A stretch of DNA of 64,000 nucleotides from Cervus elaphus (GCF_910594005.1 NC_057819.1:128561669-128625668); one strand, 5' to 3'. Counted from the stretch's first letter, positions 1 through 12,500 are shown. Numbers and translations: made by a program. Notes: a model not told the origin generated them from the letters alone.

Positions 1-486
1 GTCGACCCCCTGGAGCTCTGTACCCAGGAACAAAGATGCTTCAGTGACAAGAGTGGGGGCAGACGTTGGTCCCTAAGCCAGAGCTCCAGAAAGGCAGGAA
101 GTCCTGCGATCGGCACTCTTTCCTGGCCAGGTTCTGTCCAGAGCTCCCGACGGAGACTGGACTGTTTCCTCGGGTATGTGAACTTGGGCTCTGCTCCCTG
201 CATGCACGGGTCTGCCGCCCTGGAGCAGGGTGCAAAGACCACAGGGAAAGAAATTAAAGCGGTCCCTACACGGGAAAATGGGTTTGACGTCACTCCTAAG
301 GAAGGGAATGCAAATTGATAGTATTATCTCCAATCACAGTAAAATTAAAATAGACGTTTGAAAATATCTAAGATGGGCAAGAGTGAAGGGAAATGGGCTC
401 TGCTGGGTATTCTTAATGGGGAAGTCAGAGGGCAAGGCCTTTTGAAGGTCTACCTGTCAATATCTATCGAAATAAACAGTTCCCAG

Positions 487-605
487 GGACTTCCCTGGCG
501 GTCCAGTAATTAAGGCTTGGCCTTCCAATGCAGGCTGTGCAGGTTGGATCTCTGGTCGGGGAGCTAAGACCCCATGTACCTCACGGCCAAAAAACCAAAG
601 TATAA
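487..605 (+). mobile_element. CHR-2-like tRNA-Glu SINE
   Basis: Head GACTTCCCTGGCGGTCCAG and a body ending CACGGCCAAAAAACC. It is short and diverged. Bases 1-486 before it contain nothing I recognise. Confidence 0.8.
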
Positions 606-769
606 AACAGAGGCAGTATTGTAACACGTTCAGTAAAGACTTAAAAAAAGTTCCACTGATGGGATTTTTTCCCAACAGCTAGTCACAGATATATTTCATA
701 TGTGGGTACACAAACATGGTCTGCGATGGCCAAGGATGGATGTTTGGATTTTTGATCTCTCCCGTCTTG

Positions 770-855
770 AACCTCTGTGTGTGTCTGTCTGTCTGTCTCT
801 GTCTGTCTCTCCTTCTGTCTCTCTCTCACCGCCCCCCCCCCCACACACACATCCA
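770..855 (+). repeat. TCTG/TC simple repeat with poly-C and CA
   Basis: A GTGTGTCTGTCTGTCTG tract passes into TCTC, then a run of C residues and CACACACA. Confidence 0.9.
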
Positions 856-1216
856 CCAAATTGCTCCTGAGATGCTGAGTGGCCAACTCTGGTCTTGGCG
901 AGGATGATACTGTTTCAGCTTCATCTGTGACAAGGACAGAAAGCCGGAGAGCTCTTCCCCTGACATCTGTAGAGAACTTTAGGCAGCCCTTTGTCCTGAC
1001 CCCACATCCCTTGGGTCAGCTGACAGCCCCCGAGTTTGATGATCTGGGGAGTGTAGCCCATGTCTGACCCGCCCCACTCTGTGAGGATGGTTCTGCTTCT
1101 GCGGAAGTGAAGAGCTGCTTAGTCAACTGACCATCCGCAAGTGACTTCCTCTTTAAGGAGTAGAGTTGATGTACAGTATTATATGTTGTGGGTGTGCCAT
1201 ATAGTGATTCCCAAGT

Positions 1217-1449
1217 TTTTTTTCAAAATTCATTTATTTATCTTTGGCTGTGCTGGGTCATCGTTGCAGTGCGGGCTTTTTTCTCCGGTTGCGGCGAGCG
1301 GGGGCAGCTCTCCCCTCGCGGTGTGCGGGCTTCTCGTGGCGGCGGCCGCTCATGCAGCAGAACCCAGGATTTCCCGGATCGGGGATCGAGCCCGTGTCTC
1401 CTGCATTGGCAGGCAGACTCTTCACCGCTGAGCCACCAGCGAGACCCGT
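1217..1449 (-). mobile_element. Antisense CHR-2-like SINE
   Basis: The sequence runs from the T-rich tail (TTTATTTATCTTTGGCTGTGC) to GAGCCACCAGCGAGACCC, the reverse complement of the SINE head. 1450-1796 shows no recognisable feature. Confidence 0.8.
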
Positions 1450-1796
1450 GCCTCACACGTTTTAAAGGTTATACTCCATTCATAGTTATTATAAAATGAT
1501 GGCTCTGCTCTCTGGGCTGTATAATGTGTCTTTGTAGCTTATTTATTTTATACGTAGACGTTTGTATCTCTTAATCCCCTGTCCCTTTCTTGCCCTCCCC
1601 CCTCCGCTCTCCCCACTGGTAACCACTTGTTTGTTCTCTGCGTCTATGAGTCCTGATGGTGACTTTCACCTTGAGTTCAGTTTATTGAGTGTTAGATGCT
1701 TGGAGACCCTCGTCAACCCGAGCTCCCCGCTCCTTTATAACCGTCATATCTCCTTTTCACTTGCTTCCAGATTTAGCCACCTGCACACACTAACAA

Positions 1797-2436
1797 TGAC
1801 AAATAGATGGGGAAACAATGGAAACAGTGAGGGATTTTATTTTGGGGGGCTCCAAACATCACTACAGATGGTGACTAAAGCCTTGAAATTTAAAAATGCT
1901 TGCTTCTTGAAAGAAAGCTATGACCAACCTAGACAGCATATTAAAAAGCAGAGATGTTGCGTTGCTGAAAAAGGTTCGTCTAGTCGAGGCTATGGTTTTT
2001 CCAGTGGTCATGTATGGATGTGAGAGTTGGACTATAAAGGAAGCTGAGCCCCGAAGAATTGACGCTTTTGAACTGTGGTGTTGGAGAAGACTCTTGAGAG
2101 TCCCTTGGACTGCAAGGAGATCCAACCAGTCCATCCTAAAGGAGATCAGTCCTGGGTGTTCACTGGAAGGACTGATGCTGAAGCTGAAACTCCAATATTT
2201 TGGCTACCTGAGGTGAAGAACTGACTCATTGGAAAAGAGCCTGAAGCTGGGAAAGGTTGAAGGTGGGAGGAGAAGGGGACGACAGAGGGTGAGATGGCTG
2301 GATGGCATCACTGATTCGATGGACATGAGTTTGAGTAAACTCTGGGAGTTGGTGATGGACAGGGAGGCCTGGCGTGCTACGGTCCATGGGGTCACAGAGT
2401 TGGACACGACTGAGCGACTGAACTGAACTGAACCAA
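1797..2436 (+). mobile_element. BovB LINE 3' fragment
   Basis: This 640-bp, 5'-truncated BovB copy ends GAACTGAACTGAAC. It is flanked by an 11-bp target-site duplication cacactaacaa (1786-1796 and 2437-2447). Only disrupted ORF2 C-terminal sequence remains. Confidence 0.92.
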
Positions 2437-2755
2437 CACACTAACAAACCGACGCCAACATTGTTCATTAAACAGTTCACTTCACTTCATGTCACTAGTA
2501 AGTGAACAGTTACGTGTCCGGCTGGTGCAGCCAGCATGCCTACAGCTTGTTTTAATGTATTACTTGTAAATACACAACTTGTTATTACAGCTTGCATAAG
2601 GCAGCTGAGGCTGACTGGGCTGTTTCATCATAGAAGTCAACCAACCTGGGCTGTTGGGTTTTACTTTTCAAGGGCGACTAGCTATGCTCCCACCTGTAAC
2701 TATTAAAATAAAGGTCTTGGTGCCTTGCAGATTTGCTTAACAATTACTGATAAAG

Positions 2756-2851
2756 AGAAAGGAAGGGGAGGGAGGGAGGGAAGGAGGAAGAAAGAGAGAG
2801 AGAAAGGAAGACAGAAGGAAAGGAAGGGAGGACAGGGAGAGGGAGGAAGGT
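2756..2851 (+). repeat. Purine-rich GGAA/GGGA tract
   Basis: An almost pure purine run on the plus strand (GGAAGGGGAGGGAGGGAGGG and derivatives). The regions 2448-2755 and 2852-3134 on either side contain no recognised gene. Confidence 0.9.
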
Positions 2852-3143
2852 AAGGCTCTTACGGGGAGAACGCTCTTTGGTTCAGGCCTCTATGCGGTGG
2901 GTCCACGTGGCGGGCCTCAGCAGTCCTGGGAGCACTGTCATTTGCTTTTTACACTTTTCCTCCAGACACGCAGGAACCCAGGGTTTGCCCCCGGCTTAGG
3001 CTTCAGGGTGTGTCGTGACTCATTTGCCCCATGTGGCCTGGATTCGCAGCCTGTAAAGAGAGGGCAAGAGTCCTGAGGGTCAAATTCAAAGGCTCTGGGA
3101 AGAGCGTTATAGCAAAGGAATGGCAGCCAGTAACTTTCAGACA

Positions 3144-3600
3144 AGTAACTTAGGCAAGGCTGTGGTCTTCCCCGTGGTCACGTACTCTTGTGAGAGCTAG
3201 ACCGGAAAGAAGGCAGAACGACAAAGAATTGTCTTCCAGCTGTGGCGCTGAGAATACTCCTGGAAGTCCCTTGGACAGCAAGGAGATCAAGCCAGTCAAT
3301 CTTAAGGGAGATCAACCCTGAATACTCACTGGAAGGACTGATGCTGAAGCTGAAGCTCCAGTATTTTGGGCATCTGATGTGAACAGATGACTCATTGGAA
3401 AAGTCCCTGATGCTGGAAAAGATTGAGGGTGGAAGGAGAAGAGGGCATCAGAGGGTGAGATGGCTGGATGGCATCCCCCATGCAATGGAAATGAACCCGG
3501 GCAAACTCCGGGAGATGGTGAGGGACAGGGCGGCCTGGCGTGCTGTGGTCCATGGGGTTGCAAAGAATTGGACACGACTGGGCAACTGAACAACAACAAT
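3144..3600 (+). mobile_element. BovB LINE 3' fragment
   Basis: This 457-bp, diverged 3' end of BovB (VRWLDGI-type C-terminal coding) ends in a CAACAACAA-like tail. The target-site duplication is tttcagaca (3135-3143 and 3601-3609). Confidence 0.9.
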
Positions 3601-3711
3601 TTTCAGACATTGAGAATCCAGGTCAAGGCCACCTGGAGGGAGTCTCAGAGGCAACTAAACAAAGTGGATGGCAGACAGGCAGGGTGGAATGAACCTTTAA
3701 GAAGAGCTTGC

Positions 3712-3868
3712 TGGGACTTCCCTGGCTGTCCAGTGGCTAAGACTCCACCTTCCGATACTGGAGACACAGGATGGATCTCTGGTCTGGGGACTAAAATCCC
3801 GCAAGCTACAGTGAAGACTCGACATAGCCATAAATAAACAATTATTATTATTATTTTTAAAAAAAAGA
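3712..3868 (+). mobile_element. CHR-2-like SINE with perfect target-site duplication
   Basis: Head GGGACTTCCCTGGCTGTCCAG and tail CATAAATAAACAATTATTATT. It is flanked by aagaagagcttgc (3699-3711 and 3869-3881). 3882-4627 is unique sequence without a supported gene. Confidence 0.9.
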
Positions 3869-4627
3869 AAGAAGAGCTTGCGTCTGAGCCTGGTGAGGGT
3901 GAAAGCACTGAAGGGCCACTGGGCCGTCGTTGGATGAGAAAACAGTCTCAGTGACCCTGGGTGACAGCCCCAGATCCTGGAGTGGGTCTGGGCAGAGGTG
4001 AGACCTAAGACCTGCTCCATCTGACCCCAGATCCATTGTATCAGCCACAGGAGCTGTGACTGCCCTTCCCTTTGACCTGCTGAAGTCAGGCTGGGGACGA
4101 TCCAGGGACTAGGAAAAGGCGGTTGGGTACCAAACAGGAGAAGCCAAAGTTGAGGAGGAGTCGACTTTCCTTTCAGCACAGTGACATCGGAGGGATGGGA
4201 GTGGCAAAGGAGGCATTGTGAAGCTGAGTGGGAGTTGTCCTGTCCTGTCTCCTCCTTCAAGCCCTTCCCCTTCTCAGCTACACTGATCCGGAAAATACAG
4301 AATTTCTTCTGCCTTGACAGACTGGCTGGAGCGATGAAAATGGGCTTGGTGTGCAGAATGTGTGACTCCAAATACGGCCACAAGGTGGAGACACACAGCT
4401 GTCCAGTCCTCCTTCCTTGCTCCCGTGCTGAGGGTTTATGCAACCAATATGCTGGGGAGAGATATTTAAAAACAGACGCGGTTTGGGGGCGGGGGTGGGG
4501 TAGGGAAACAGTTTTAAAGTCATTTTCTTAACCCTGAGTGAGTCAGCCCTGGGTCATCTTTCTAAAGGACTCTGGCTAATTTAGAAATACCTTTCAACCC
4601 CTTAGACCAGTTGTGAATATATGACTG

Positions 4628-4802
4628 TGTGCTGCGTGTGCTAAAGTGCCTCCAGGCATGTCTGACTGCTTGTGACTCTCTGGACTGCGGCCCGCCAGGC
4701 TCCTCTGTCCATGGGATCCTCCGGGCAAGAACAGGGATTGGTCTCTCTTGTTTCCTGCATTGGCAGGCGGGGCCTTTACCACTGGCGCCACCTGGGAAGC
4801 CT
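4628..4802 (-). mobile_element. Bov-tA SINE, antisense
   Basis: The body (GTCTGACTGCTTGTGACTC ... TTGGCAGGCGGGGCCTTTACC) and reverse-complement head GCCACCTGGGAAGCC are visible. An A-rich tract follows at 4844-4875. Confidence 0.85.
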
Positions 4803-4885
4803 GAATAGATGATTAACCTAACATGATTTAAAACTGCTTCCAAAAAAAAAAAAAAAACAAAAAAACAAAAAAACTGCTTCCCTTC

Positions 4886-5090
4886 CCCTTCCCTGGCGGC
4901 TCAAACGGTAAAGAATCTGCCTGCAATGCAGGAGACCCAGGTTCAATCCCTGGGTCAGGAAGATCCTCTGGAGATGGGAATGGCAACCCACTCCAGTATT
5001 CTTGCCTGGAGAAATCCATGGACAGAGGAGCCTGGTGGTCTACGGTCCATAGAGTCTCAAAAAAATCAGACACAACTGAACACTTTCACT
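4886..5090 (+). mobile_element. Bov-tA SINE
   Basis: Complete sense copy from CCCTGGCGGCTCAAACGG to CAGACACAACTGAACAC. 5091-6600 beyond it is AT-rich unique or old-repeat sequence in which I see no gene; a MIR-like piece lies at about 6600-6720. Confidence 0.9.
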
Positions 5091-6798
5091 CACATTTAAT
5101 ACTGCAAATATTTACCATGCAGGTAGCCTGTGCCAAACACAGTGCTGTATTTTGAAGGGGAATCTGAACTGTAAAACGAAGGCAAGACACGACTGGGGAA
5201 GGACTTTATCGGACACCACTGGGATCCCAAGACACAAGAAGGGCATCTGGCTGTAACAGGCTTAGTCCAAGAGAGATCATGTAAGCAACCTACACACAGA
5301 TTATTCAGGAAAAAGTTATGTGTAAACGGAAGAACAAAATGAATGTGGCAAAATGGTTTTTTTTAAGGGTGAATCTGGATAAAGGATGTATAGGAATACT
5401 ATGTACTGTTTTCAGAATTTTTCTGTAAATTTGAAATTGTTTTAAAATAATATAGGGTTTTGTTTTCTAAGCACTAAGATCCCAGGAGTCCTGGATGCAA
5501 GATTCAGATTTTCCGTTGCCTATCCGAGTGGCATTTGTCATTTCAGGTTAACCTCTCTGGCCTGTGGCTCCTCTTCTCTAAAACAAAGAAGCCAATTTGC
5601 TTTCACTTCTGCAAAACGTTCCACTGTGTGAGTAATCCTCAGCTCACCCGTTCCTCTAGAAGGAAAGATGGAAGGAAAAGAAGCAAGAAGCCGGTGAAAT
5701 TGATTTTAGTAATATGTTTAAACACAATATACCCCAAATATTATCATTTCAAAATGTAATCATTGTGTTATTAATGAGATATTCTAAATACGTCCTCTTA
5801 TTTGCATCACGTCTTCTTAGACTCACAGCCCAATTCAGTTTAGAACGAGCACGTTTCAAGAGCTCATACCTCCCTGCCTCGGTGGGTCCATGGCTGCCTC
5901 AGTTTGAACTGCAGAGCTGCTGGTTCTCTGGACAGCCCCAAATCGGGCTCCCGCCCTCGCCCCTGCCAAATCCTCCTGCTCCCACCCCCATCCAGGCCTC
6001 CCTTTTCTGGTCTGAGGCTGGAAAGCTTTCCCTCCCTCCTCTCTCTTCCCTCAGATCTATGGTCTGGGCACATTTCTTCCTCTTTCAACAGAGCCTTGAC
6101 TGTTTTGGAACCACAAAGGCAAGTAACCTTTACCCTCTTCCTTTTTTGCGTTGCCCTGGCTTTCCTAAGGGCAGTAAACCCAGTGGATCTAATGGATTAG
6201 AAGGAACTACCAGGAACTACAAGACTGCATCAATTAGCATTTCAAAACTATTTTCCCACAGCAAAGTATTTTTTTTTCTTTAATTTTGTTTTCTCTGTGT
6301 CATGGGGCCGGGGGGGTGGGGGGGCGGGCGGAGGCAAGAGCAGTGGTTGGCTCCCTTGTGGATAAAGGATTCCCCCCAGACTCTTCCAGTTCCACCAGGA
6401 GGTGATGACTCAGTGTCAACAGAGTCCTCCTTTCAGGTCAAGGCTCTGATTCTTCAGCATCTTCGGCATCACTTGCTTGAAAGTAAGAAGGATGAGCAGA
6501 GGCTGGTTTAGGGGATGACGGTTTGTCTTGGAGGACTGGGGAGAGAAAGGTAACAGGGGACTAACTCTCTATGGGCAGGGGTAGGGTTTTATATCAGCTG
6601 CATTGATTATTACTGTGTTATGTCATTTAGGTACCCTGCTATTTCATTTTATCTTCACCACAAACAAAGATTTCTAGGGCTATTTCCCCATTTTACAGAT
6701 AAGAAAACTGAATTGAAGGTCAGACATATAATCATGTCATACATACGTATATGTATATGTATGTCATACATCATTGTCTGTATCATCTATATACATAT

Positions 6799-7245
6799 TG
6801 TTGTTTAGTTGCTCAGTTGTATCCGACTCTTTTGTGACCTCATGGACTACAGCCCACCAGGCTCCACTGTCCATGGGATTTCCCACTGGAGTGGGTTGCA
6901 TTTCCTTCTCCAGGGGATCTTCCCGACCCAGGGATCAAACCTGTGTCTCTGCACTGCGGGTGGATTCTTTTTTTTTTCTTTTATAACCGAGATTTTATTG
7001 GTTGTTTTGAGGATCACTACACAGACATTTCAATTTGTACACAATTCTTCACATACGTACCAGAAATCTAAAATATCATGTAGTTGTGATTCTTAACAGT
7101 TATTCCAGTGACTTTCCAGCTTAAAATTTGGAGCAAACTTTCCTTAACAGGATATCAAGTACCAATATCGTCAAATATTGATATGTTGTTACATCATAAG
7201 TCCCACTGATTCACTGCAGGTGGATTCTTAACCACTTCGGATGTG
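6799..7245 (-). mobile_element. Bov-tA SINE split by a retrocopy
   Basis: This antisense Bov-tA SINE (TTAGTTGCTCAGTTGTATCC to the start of the tRNA-related head) is interrupted at 6970-7211 by the retroposed 3' UTR. It resumes for about 35 bp after it. Confidence 0.85.
6970..7211 (-). pseudogene. Retroposed 3' UTR fragment inside an antisense Bov-tA SINE
   Basis: The minus strand of this 242-bp insert ends ACCAATAAAATCTCGG, then a short spacer and an A-tract, a typical processed transcript end. It splits a SINE. The target site is duplicated as cactgcgggtggattctt (6952-6969) and cactgcaggtggattctt (7212-7229), one mismatch in 18. The donor gene was not recognised; only untranslated sequence is present. 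Confidence 0.8.
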
Positions 7246-7924
7246 TGTTATATAATCAAAAGGGAAGAAATGTAAGAAATGCTAATGTTACTTCTGGATG
7301 ACTAGAGACAGGAAGAATAAGGACCCTGATTTTCACTGCATATTCTCCTGTAAATTTTGAGTTTTCGATTATGTAATATGTTGCCTAATTTTTTATTAAT
7401 ACAACTTAAAATATGAAGTCCAGTCAAATGTAGGTTGAGGCACTTCTGGACATATCACCCTCGAGCAGATATTTGTTCAGCCAAGTCACCAGGTTGCCAC
7501 TCTTCCTGATGCAATTATGAGGAATGTACCCGCGGGGTCCCTGGAGGAAAGCCATAAAGGAAATTAGAAACATATCTGTCTTGCAGAAATTGCCTTTCCC
7601 AATGTCCTTTGGTATGCAAAGCTTCCTGGAAGGAAGTTGGGCAAATGTGTGTAGATTAACGAGACTCCTGGGGGAAGATGTGGAGAGCCAGCCCCTTCCT
7701 TCACCCTGTTAGACCTTCTGGGATGGTCTCGGCTGAGACCCACTGTCAGGAAATGATATTGAGGGCTCCCGGGGGGTCGCCACCCCGATGGGCAGTCTAC
7801 ACTGGGAAAATCACCCCTTAGAGAGTCACGGGGTGGGGGCAGGGAGGGGGGACAGCGTGTGGCTACGGCAGATACCATCTTGATCTGCCCCCCCTGGCCA
7901 CGCCGCACAGTTTTACTGTTGTGG

Positions 7925-8680
7925 TTGTGGTTGGTAGCTCAGCTGGAAAAGGATCTGCTGGCAATGCAGGAGACCCCAGTTCTATTCCTGGGTCCGGAAG
8001 ATCCGCTGGAGAAGGGATAGGCTATCCACTCCAGTATTCTTGGGCTTCCCTGGTGGTTCAGCTGGTAAAAGAATCCTCCTGCAATGTGAGAGACCTGGGT
8101 TCGATTCCTGGGTTGGGAAGATGCCCTGGAGAAGGGAACAGCTACCCACTCCAGTATTCTGGCCTGGAGAATTCCATGGATTGTATAGTCCAGTTCAGTT
8201 CAGTAACTCAGTCATGTCCAACTCTTTGCGACCCCATGGACTGCAGCACGCCAGGCTTCCTTGTCCACCACCAACTCCTGGAGCTTGCTCAGACTCACAT
8301 CCATGGAGTTGGTGATGCCATCCAACCACCTCATTGGGCACCTACTGGCCTGGGGAGTTCATCTTTCAGTGTCCTATCTTTTTGCCTTTTCATACTGTTC
8401 ATGGGGTTCTCAAAGCAAGAATACTGAGTTGGTTTGCCATTCCCTTCCCCAGTGGACCACGTTTTGTCAGAACTCTCCACCATGACCCATCCATCTATGG
8501 TGGACCTACATAGCATGGCTCATAGTTTCATTGAGTTAAACAAGGCTGTGGTCCATGTGATCAGTTTGTTTAGTTTTCTGTGATTATGGTTTTCACTCTG
8601 TCTGCCCTCTGATGGATGAGGATACTGTATAGTCCATGGGGTCGCAGAAAGTCGGACGTGACTGAGCGAATTTCACTTTT
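7925..8680 (+). mobile_element. Composite of two tandem Bov-tA SINEs and BovB pieces
   Basis: A Bov-tA copy (about 7925-8041) stops at TATTCTTG, where a second Bov-tA head starts (8042-8186). Antisense BovB 3' end follows (8191-8337), then sense BovB 5'-region-like sequence (about 8341-8580) and a SINE tail (8625-8680). Several overlapping insertions or template switches built the block. Confidence 0.75.
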
Positions 8681-8805
8681 GTGGCTGTTACAGCAGCTAG
8701 CATCACTTTTTTTGACTGACACTCAGAGATTTGCCTCCTACAGAAGATTTCTAATTGGTGAAAACTCAGACTAAATAAATATTTTAAATTCACTCCACTT
8801 GAGGA

Positions 8806-9012
8806 GAAGTGAAAGTCGCTCAGTCGTGTCCAACTTTTTGTGATCCATGGACTGTAGTCCGCCAGGTTCCTCTGTCAATGGGATTCTCCAGGTAAGAATA
8901 CTGGGGTGGGTAGCCATTTCCTTCTCCTGGGGAGCTTCCCGACCCAGAGGTCGAACCCAGGTCTTGTGCATAGCAGACAGATTCTTCACCGTCTGAGCCA
9001 CCAGGGAAGCCC
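8806..9012 (-). mobile_element. Bov-tA SINE, antisense
   Basis: Full-length, from GTGAAAGTCGCTCAGTCGTG to GAGCCACCAGGGAAGCCC. Confidence 0.92.
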
Positions 9013-9270
9013 ACCTGGGGAGAAAGAGTCTTGCAGATAATCTCTTGGAGCTTTGATTCTATCTTCTACCATGTCCTTCTGTGTCTTAAACCACCCTGCA
9101 GGGGTCACTCTGTGATTAGAAACGGAATGTCTCTAAGGGTTATTTTAGATCAGACTTGGAATATGACTGAACTGGATTCAGTTCATGTCAACAAATGTTT
9201 CTGAGTGCTTACTCTGCACAGTCCACGACTGAGACCCTGTTCACATTATGGGGTTTCTCGATACCCATCG

Positions 9271-9484
9271 GGGCTTCCCAGGTGCCTCAGTGGCAAAGAA
9301 TCTGCCTACTAATGCGGGAGATGCAGGAGACTCAGGTTCCATCCCTGGGTTGAGACGATCTTTTAGAGGAGGAAATGGCACCCTTTCCAGTATTCTTGCC
9401 TGGGAAGTCCCATGGACAGAGGCGCCTGGCAGGTACAGTCCATGGGGTTGCAGAGTCAGACACGACTGAGCAACTGGGCACTTG
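9271..9484 (+). mobile_element. Bov-tA SINE
   Basis: Full-length sense copy, GGGCTTCCCAGGTGCCTCAG to GACACGACTGAGCAACTGG. Confidence 0.92.
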
Positions 9485-9786
9485 AGGACTGATATAGCCT
9501 CCTTCACGTCCACCTTTCAAGTCTCGTTGCCAGGACTCCACGTCGCCCAGCTTCAGGGAACACACTCAACACCGTGTTGTATATGAAGGGTTCCAACTAC
9601 CGTGTGCCATGACCAGGCTTCACAGCTGCATGAGGCCATCTGGCTATTCCTCTGATCGTTTCATAATTTAATATCACTCCTACTAGACTGCAAGCTCTCT
9701 GAGAACAGGTATGATGCATCTTTTTCACTACTGTGTTCGTTGCTATATTTTCACTGCTGCATTTAGTAGTATCAATGAGTAGCCAA

Positions 9787-9992
9787 GGGCTTCCCTGGTG
9801 GCTCAGACGGTAAAGAATCTGCCTGCCATGCAGGAGACCCAGGTTCATTCCCTGGGTCGGGGAGATTCCCTGGAGAAGGGAATGGTGACCCACTCCAATA
9901 TTCTTTCCTGGAGAATTCCAAAGACAGAGGAGCCTGCTGGATTACAGTCTGTGGGGTTGCAAAGAGTTGGACATGACTGAGAGACTAACACT
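9787..9992 (+). mobile_element. Bov-tA SINE
   Basis: Full-length sense copy, GGGCTTCCCTGGTGGCTCAG to GACTGAGAGACTAACAC. Confidence 0.93.
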
Positions 9993-10319
9993 GTGACTTT
10001 CATGAGTGTTCAGATAACTTTTGTTGAGCCAGTGACTAGCTGGATGTATACAGACCTGATCAGAACATGTTGGAGGACTTCCAAACCAACATCCCCTCCG
10101 TCTGTGAGAATGGTGAAGTTTTAGCAAACATCCCTGGCAAAATAGGAAAAGATTGTGAGCTAGAGCACTATGTCAGTTTGAAATGTAGCTTCCTGTAAGT
10201 AGCAGAAACTCCAACAAACCTAAAGATCTTCAGGTTTATCCGTCTCATACAACATAAACGTGGGTACCATTCGGCACCTCACAACAGACCATCAAGATAC
10301 ACAAAGTAACAACACATGG

Positions 10320-11163
10320 AATCGAAGGGAGACATAGTGTTCTACAATAATAGTTGGAGCCTTCAATATCCCACTCTCAGTATGGACAGAACGACCAGAC
10401 AGAAGATAAGTAAGGAAATAGAGAGCTTAACAACACAGTAAATTAACTAGATCTCACAGACATAAGCAAAACACTTCAACCCAACACACATATTCTTCTC
10501 AAGTGCACATGGGACATTTTCCAGGATAGACCAAATATGAGGCCACAAACTAGGTCTTAATAGATTTTAAAAGACAGACATCATACAAAGTTTCTTCTCT
10601 GACCAGAACAGGTTGACATTAGAAATAAATAACAAAAGTTAAACTGGATTCTCTTCATTGTTTTTTAATAGCATTTTATTCACATTGAGATGGGGAGGAG
10701 CCATGTCTGATGGTTGGCCCAGTTCATATTGTAAAGGCATTACTCGAGGCTTAAAAAGTTTTTTTTTTTCTTACAAGATATTACGTGGTATTATAAGATG
10801 GAATTTAAAAAACTAATTGACACTGATTATGTAACCAATCAATTTGAGTTTATTCATCTTTCAATAAATACTCGAAAAGGGAAAAAAGTAAAAGTAGAAA
10901 ATTCACAAACTTGTGAAAATGAAACAGCACACTCATACACAACCAATGGATCAAAGAAGAAATCATAAAGGGAACCAGAAAACACTTAAGATGAATGGAA
11001 GCATAAACACCTTCTACAAAAACTTATGGAACACAATGGAAACAGTGCTAAGTGGGATATTTAGATGCTTACATTAAAAACAAGGGCAAAGATCTCAAAT
11101 AAGAAAACCTAACTTTACAACTTTAGGAGTTAGAAAAAGAAGGATAAACCCAAAGCTAGCCTA
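10320..11163 (+). mobile_element. L1 ORF2 remnant, left part
   Basis: This is sense L1 ORF2-like sequence (for example around TTCTTCTCAAGTGCACATGG), with many stops. It is interrupted at about 10650-10870 by unrelated AT-rich sequence and again at 11175 by the BovB. It resumes at 12512. Confidence 0.75.
10650..10870 (-). mobile_element. Possible retrocopied 3' UTR fragment inside L1
   Basis: On the minus strand this segment ends with AATAAAATGCTATTAAAAAAC, a poly(A) signal followed by a short A-run. It interrupts recognisable L1 sequence, consistent with a retroposed 3' UTR. The source gene was not recognised and no clear target-site duplication was found. Confidence 0.35.
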
Positions 11164-11174
11164 AAAAGTTAGCT

Positions 11175-12500
11175 TCAGTTCAGTTCAGTTCAGTCGCTCA
11201 GTCGTGTCTGACTCTTTGTGACCCCATGAATTGCAGCACGCCAGGCCTCCCTGTCCATCACCAACTCCCGGAGTTTACTCAAACACATGCCCATCGAGTT
11301 GGTGATGCCATCCAGCCATCTCATCTTCTGTCGTCCCCTTCTCCTCCTGCCCCCAATCCCTCCCAGCATCAGGGTCTTTTCCAATGAGTCAACTCTTCGC
11401 ATCAGGTGGCCAAAGTATTGGAGTTTCAGCTTCAGCATCAGTCCTTCCAATGAACACCCAGGACTGATCTCCTTTAGGATGGACTGGTTGGATCTCCTTG
11501 CAGTCCAAGGGACTCTCAAGAGTCTTCTCCAACACCACAGTTCAAAAGCATCACTTTTTTGGCACTCAGCTTCCTTCACAGTCCAACTCTCACATCCATA
11601 CATGACCACTGGAAAAACCATAGCCTTGGTTTTTTTTTGAAGTCCAGATGGACTTTTGTTGGCAAAGTAATGTCTCTGCTTTTTAATATGCTATCTAGGT
11701 TGGTCATAACTTTCCTTCTAAGGAGTAAGCGTATTTTAATTTCATGGCTGCAGTCACCATCTGCAGTGATTTTGGAGCCCCCAGAAATAAAGTCTACACT
11801 GTTTCTACTGTCTCCCCATCTATTTGCCATGAAGTGATGGGACCAGATGCCATGATCTTAGTTTTCTGAATGTTGAGCTTTAAGCCAACTTTTTCACTCT
11901 CCTCTTTCACTTTCATCAAGAGGTTCTTTAGTTCTTCGCTTTCTGCCATAAGGGTGGTGTCATCTACATATCTGAGGTTATTGATATTTCTCTCGGCAAT
12001 CTTGATTCCAGCTTGTGCTTCTTCTTCCAGCCCAGCGTTTCTCATGATGTCCTCTGCATATAAGTTAAATAAGCAGGGTGACAATATACAGCCTTTACGT
12101 ACTCCTTTCCCTATTTGGAACCAGTCTGTTGTTCCATGTCCAGTTCTAACTGTTGCTTCCTGACCTGCATACAGGTTTCTCAAGAGGCAGGCCAAGTGGT
12201 CTGGTATTCCCATCTCTTTCAGATTTTTCCACAGTTTATTGTGATCCACACAGTCGAAGGCTTTGGCGTAGTCAATAAAGCAGAAATAGATGTTTTTCTG
12301 GAACTCTCTTGCTTTTTCGATGACCCAGCGGATCTCTGGTTCCTCTGCCTTTTCTAAAACCAGCTTGAACATCTGGAAGTTTTCGGTTCACGTATTGCTG
12401 AAGCCTGGCTTGGAGAATTTTGAGCATTACTTTACTAGTGTGTGAGATGAGTGCAATTGTGCGGTAGTTTGAGCACTCTTTGGGATTGCCTTTCTTAGCT
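11175..12500 (-). mobile_element. BovB LINE, 5'-truncated, inserted into an L1
   Basis: This minus-strand RTE-type LINE copy has a reverse-transcriptase region visible as ...AKAFDCVDH... and a catalytic YVDD box (12372-11794), then 3' ORF sequence. It ends in the typical GAACTGAACTGA-type tail at 11175. An 11-bp target-site duplication, aaaagttagct, flanks it exactly (11164-11174 and 12501-12511). It is 5'-truncated and frameshifted near 11800 and 11620, so not autonomous. Confidence 0.95.

Noticed and set aside
3697..4443. 248-codon minus-strand open frame
   Set aside because: It includes antisense SINE sequence and a poly-Asn run from the (ATT)n SINE tail; it has no conserved product.
9787..9992. 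Functional tRNA genes in the many GGTTCGA-containing segments
   Set aside because: These B-box-like sequences belong to tRNA-derived SINE heads; no complete cloverleaf outside a SINE was seen.
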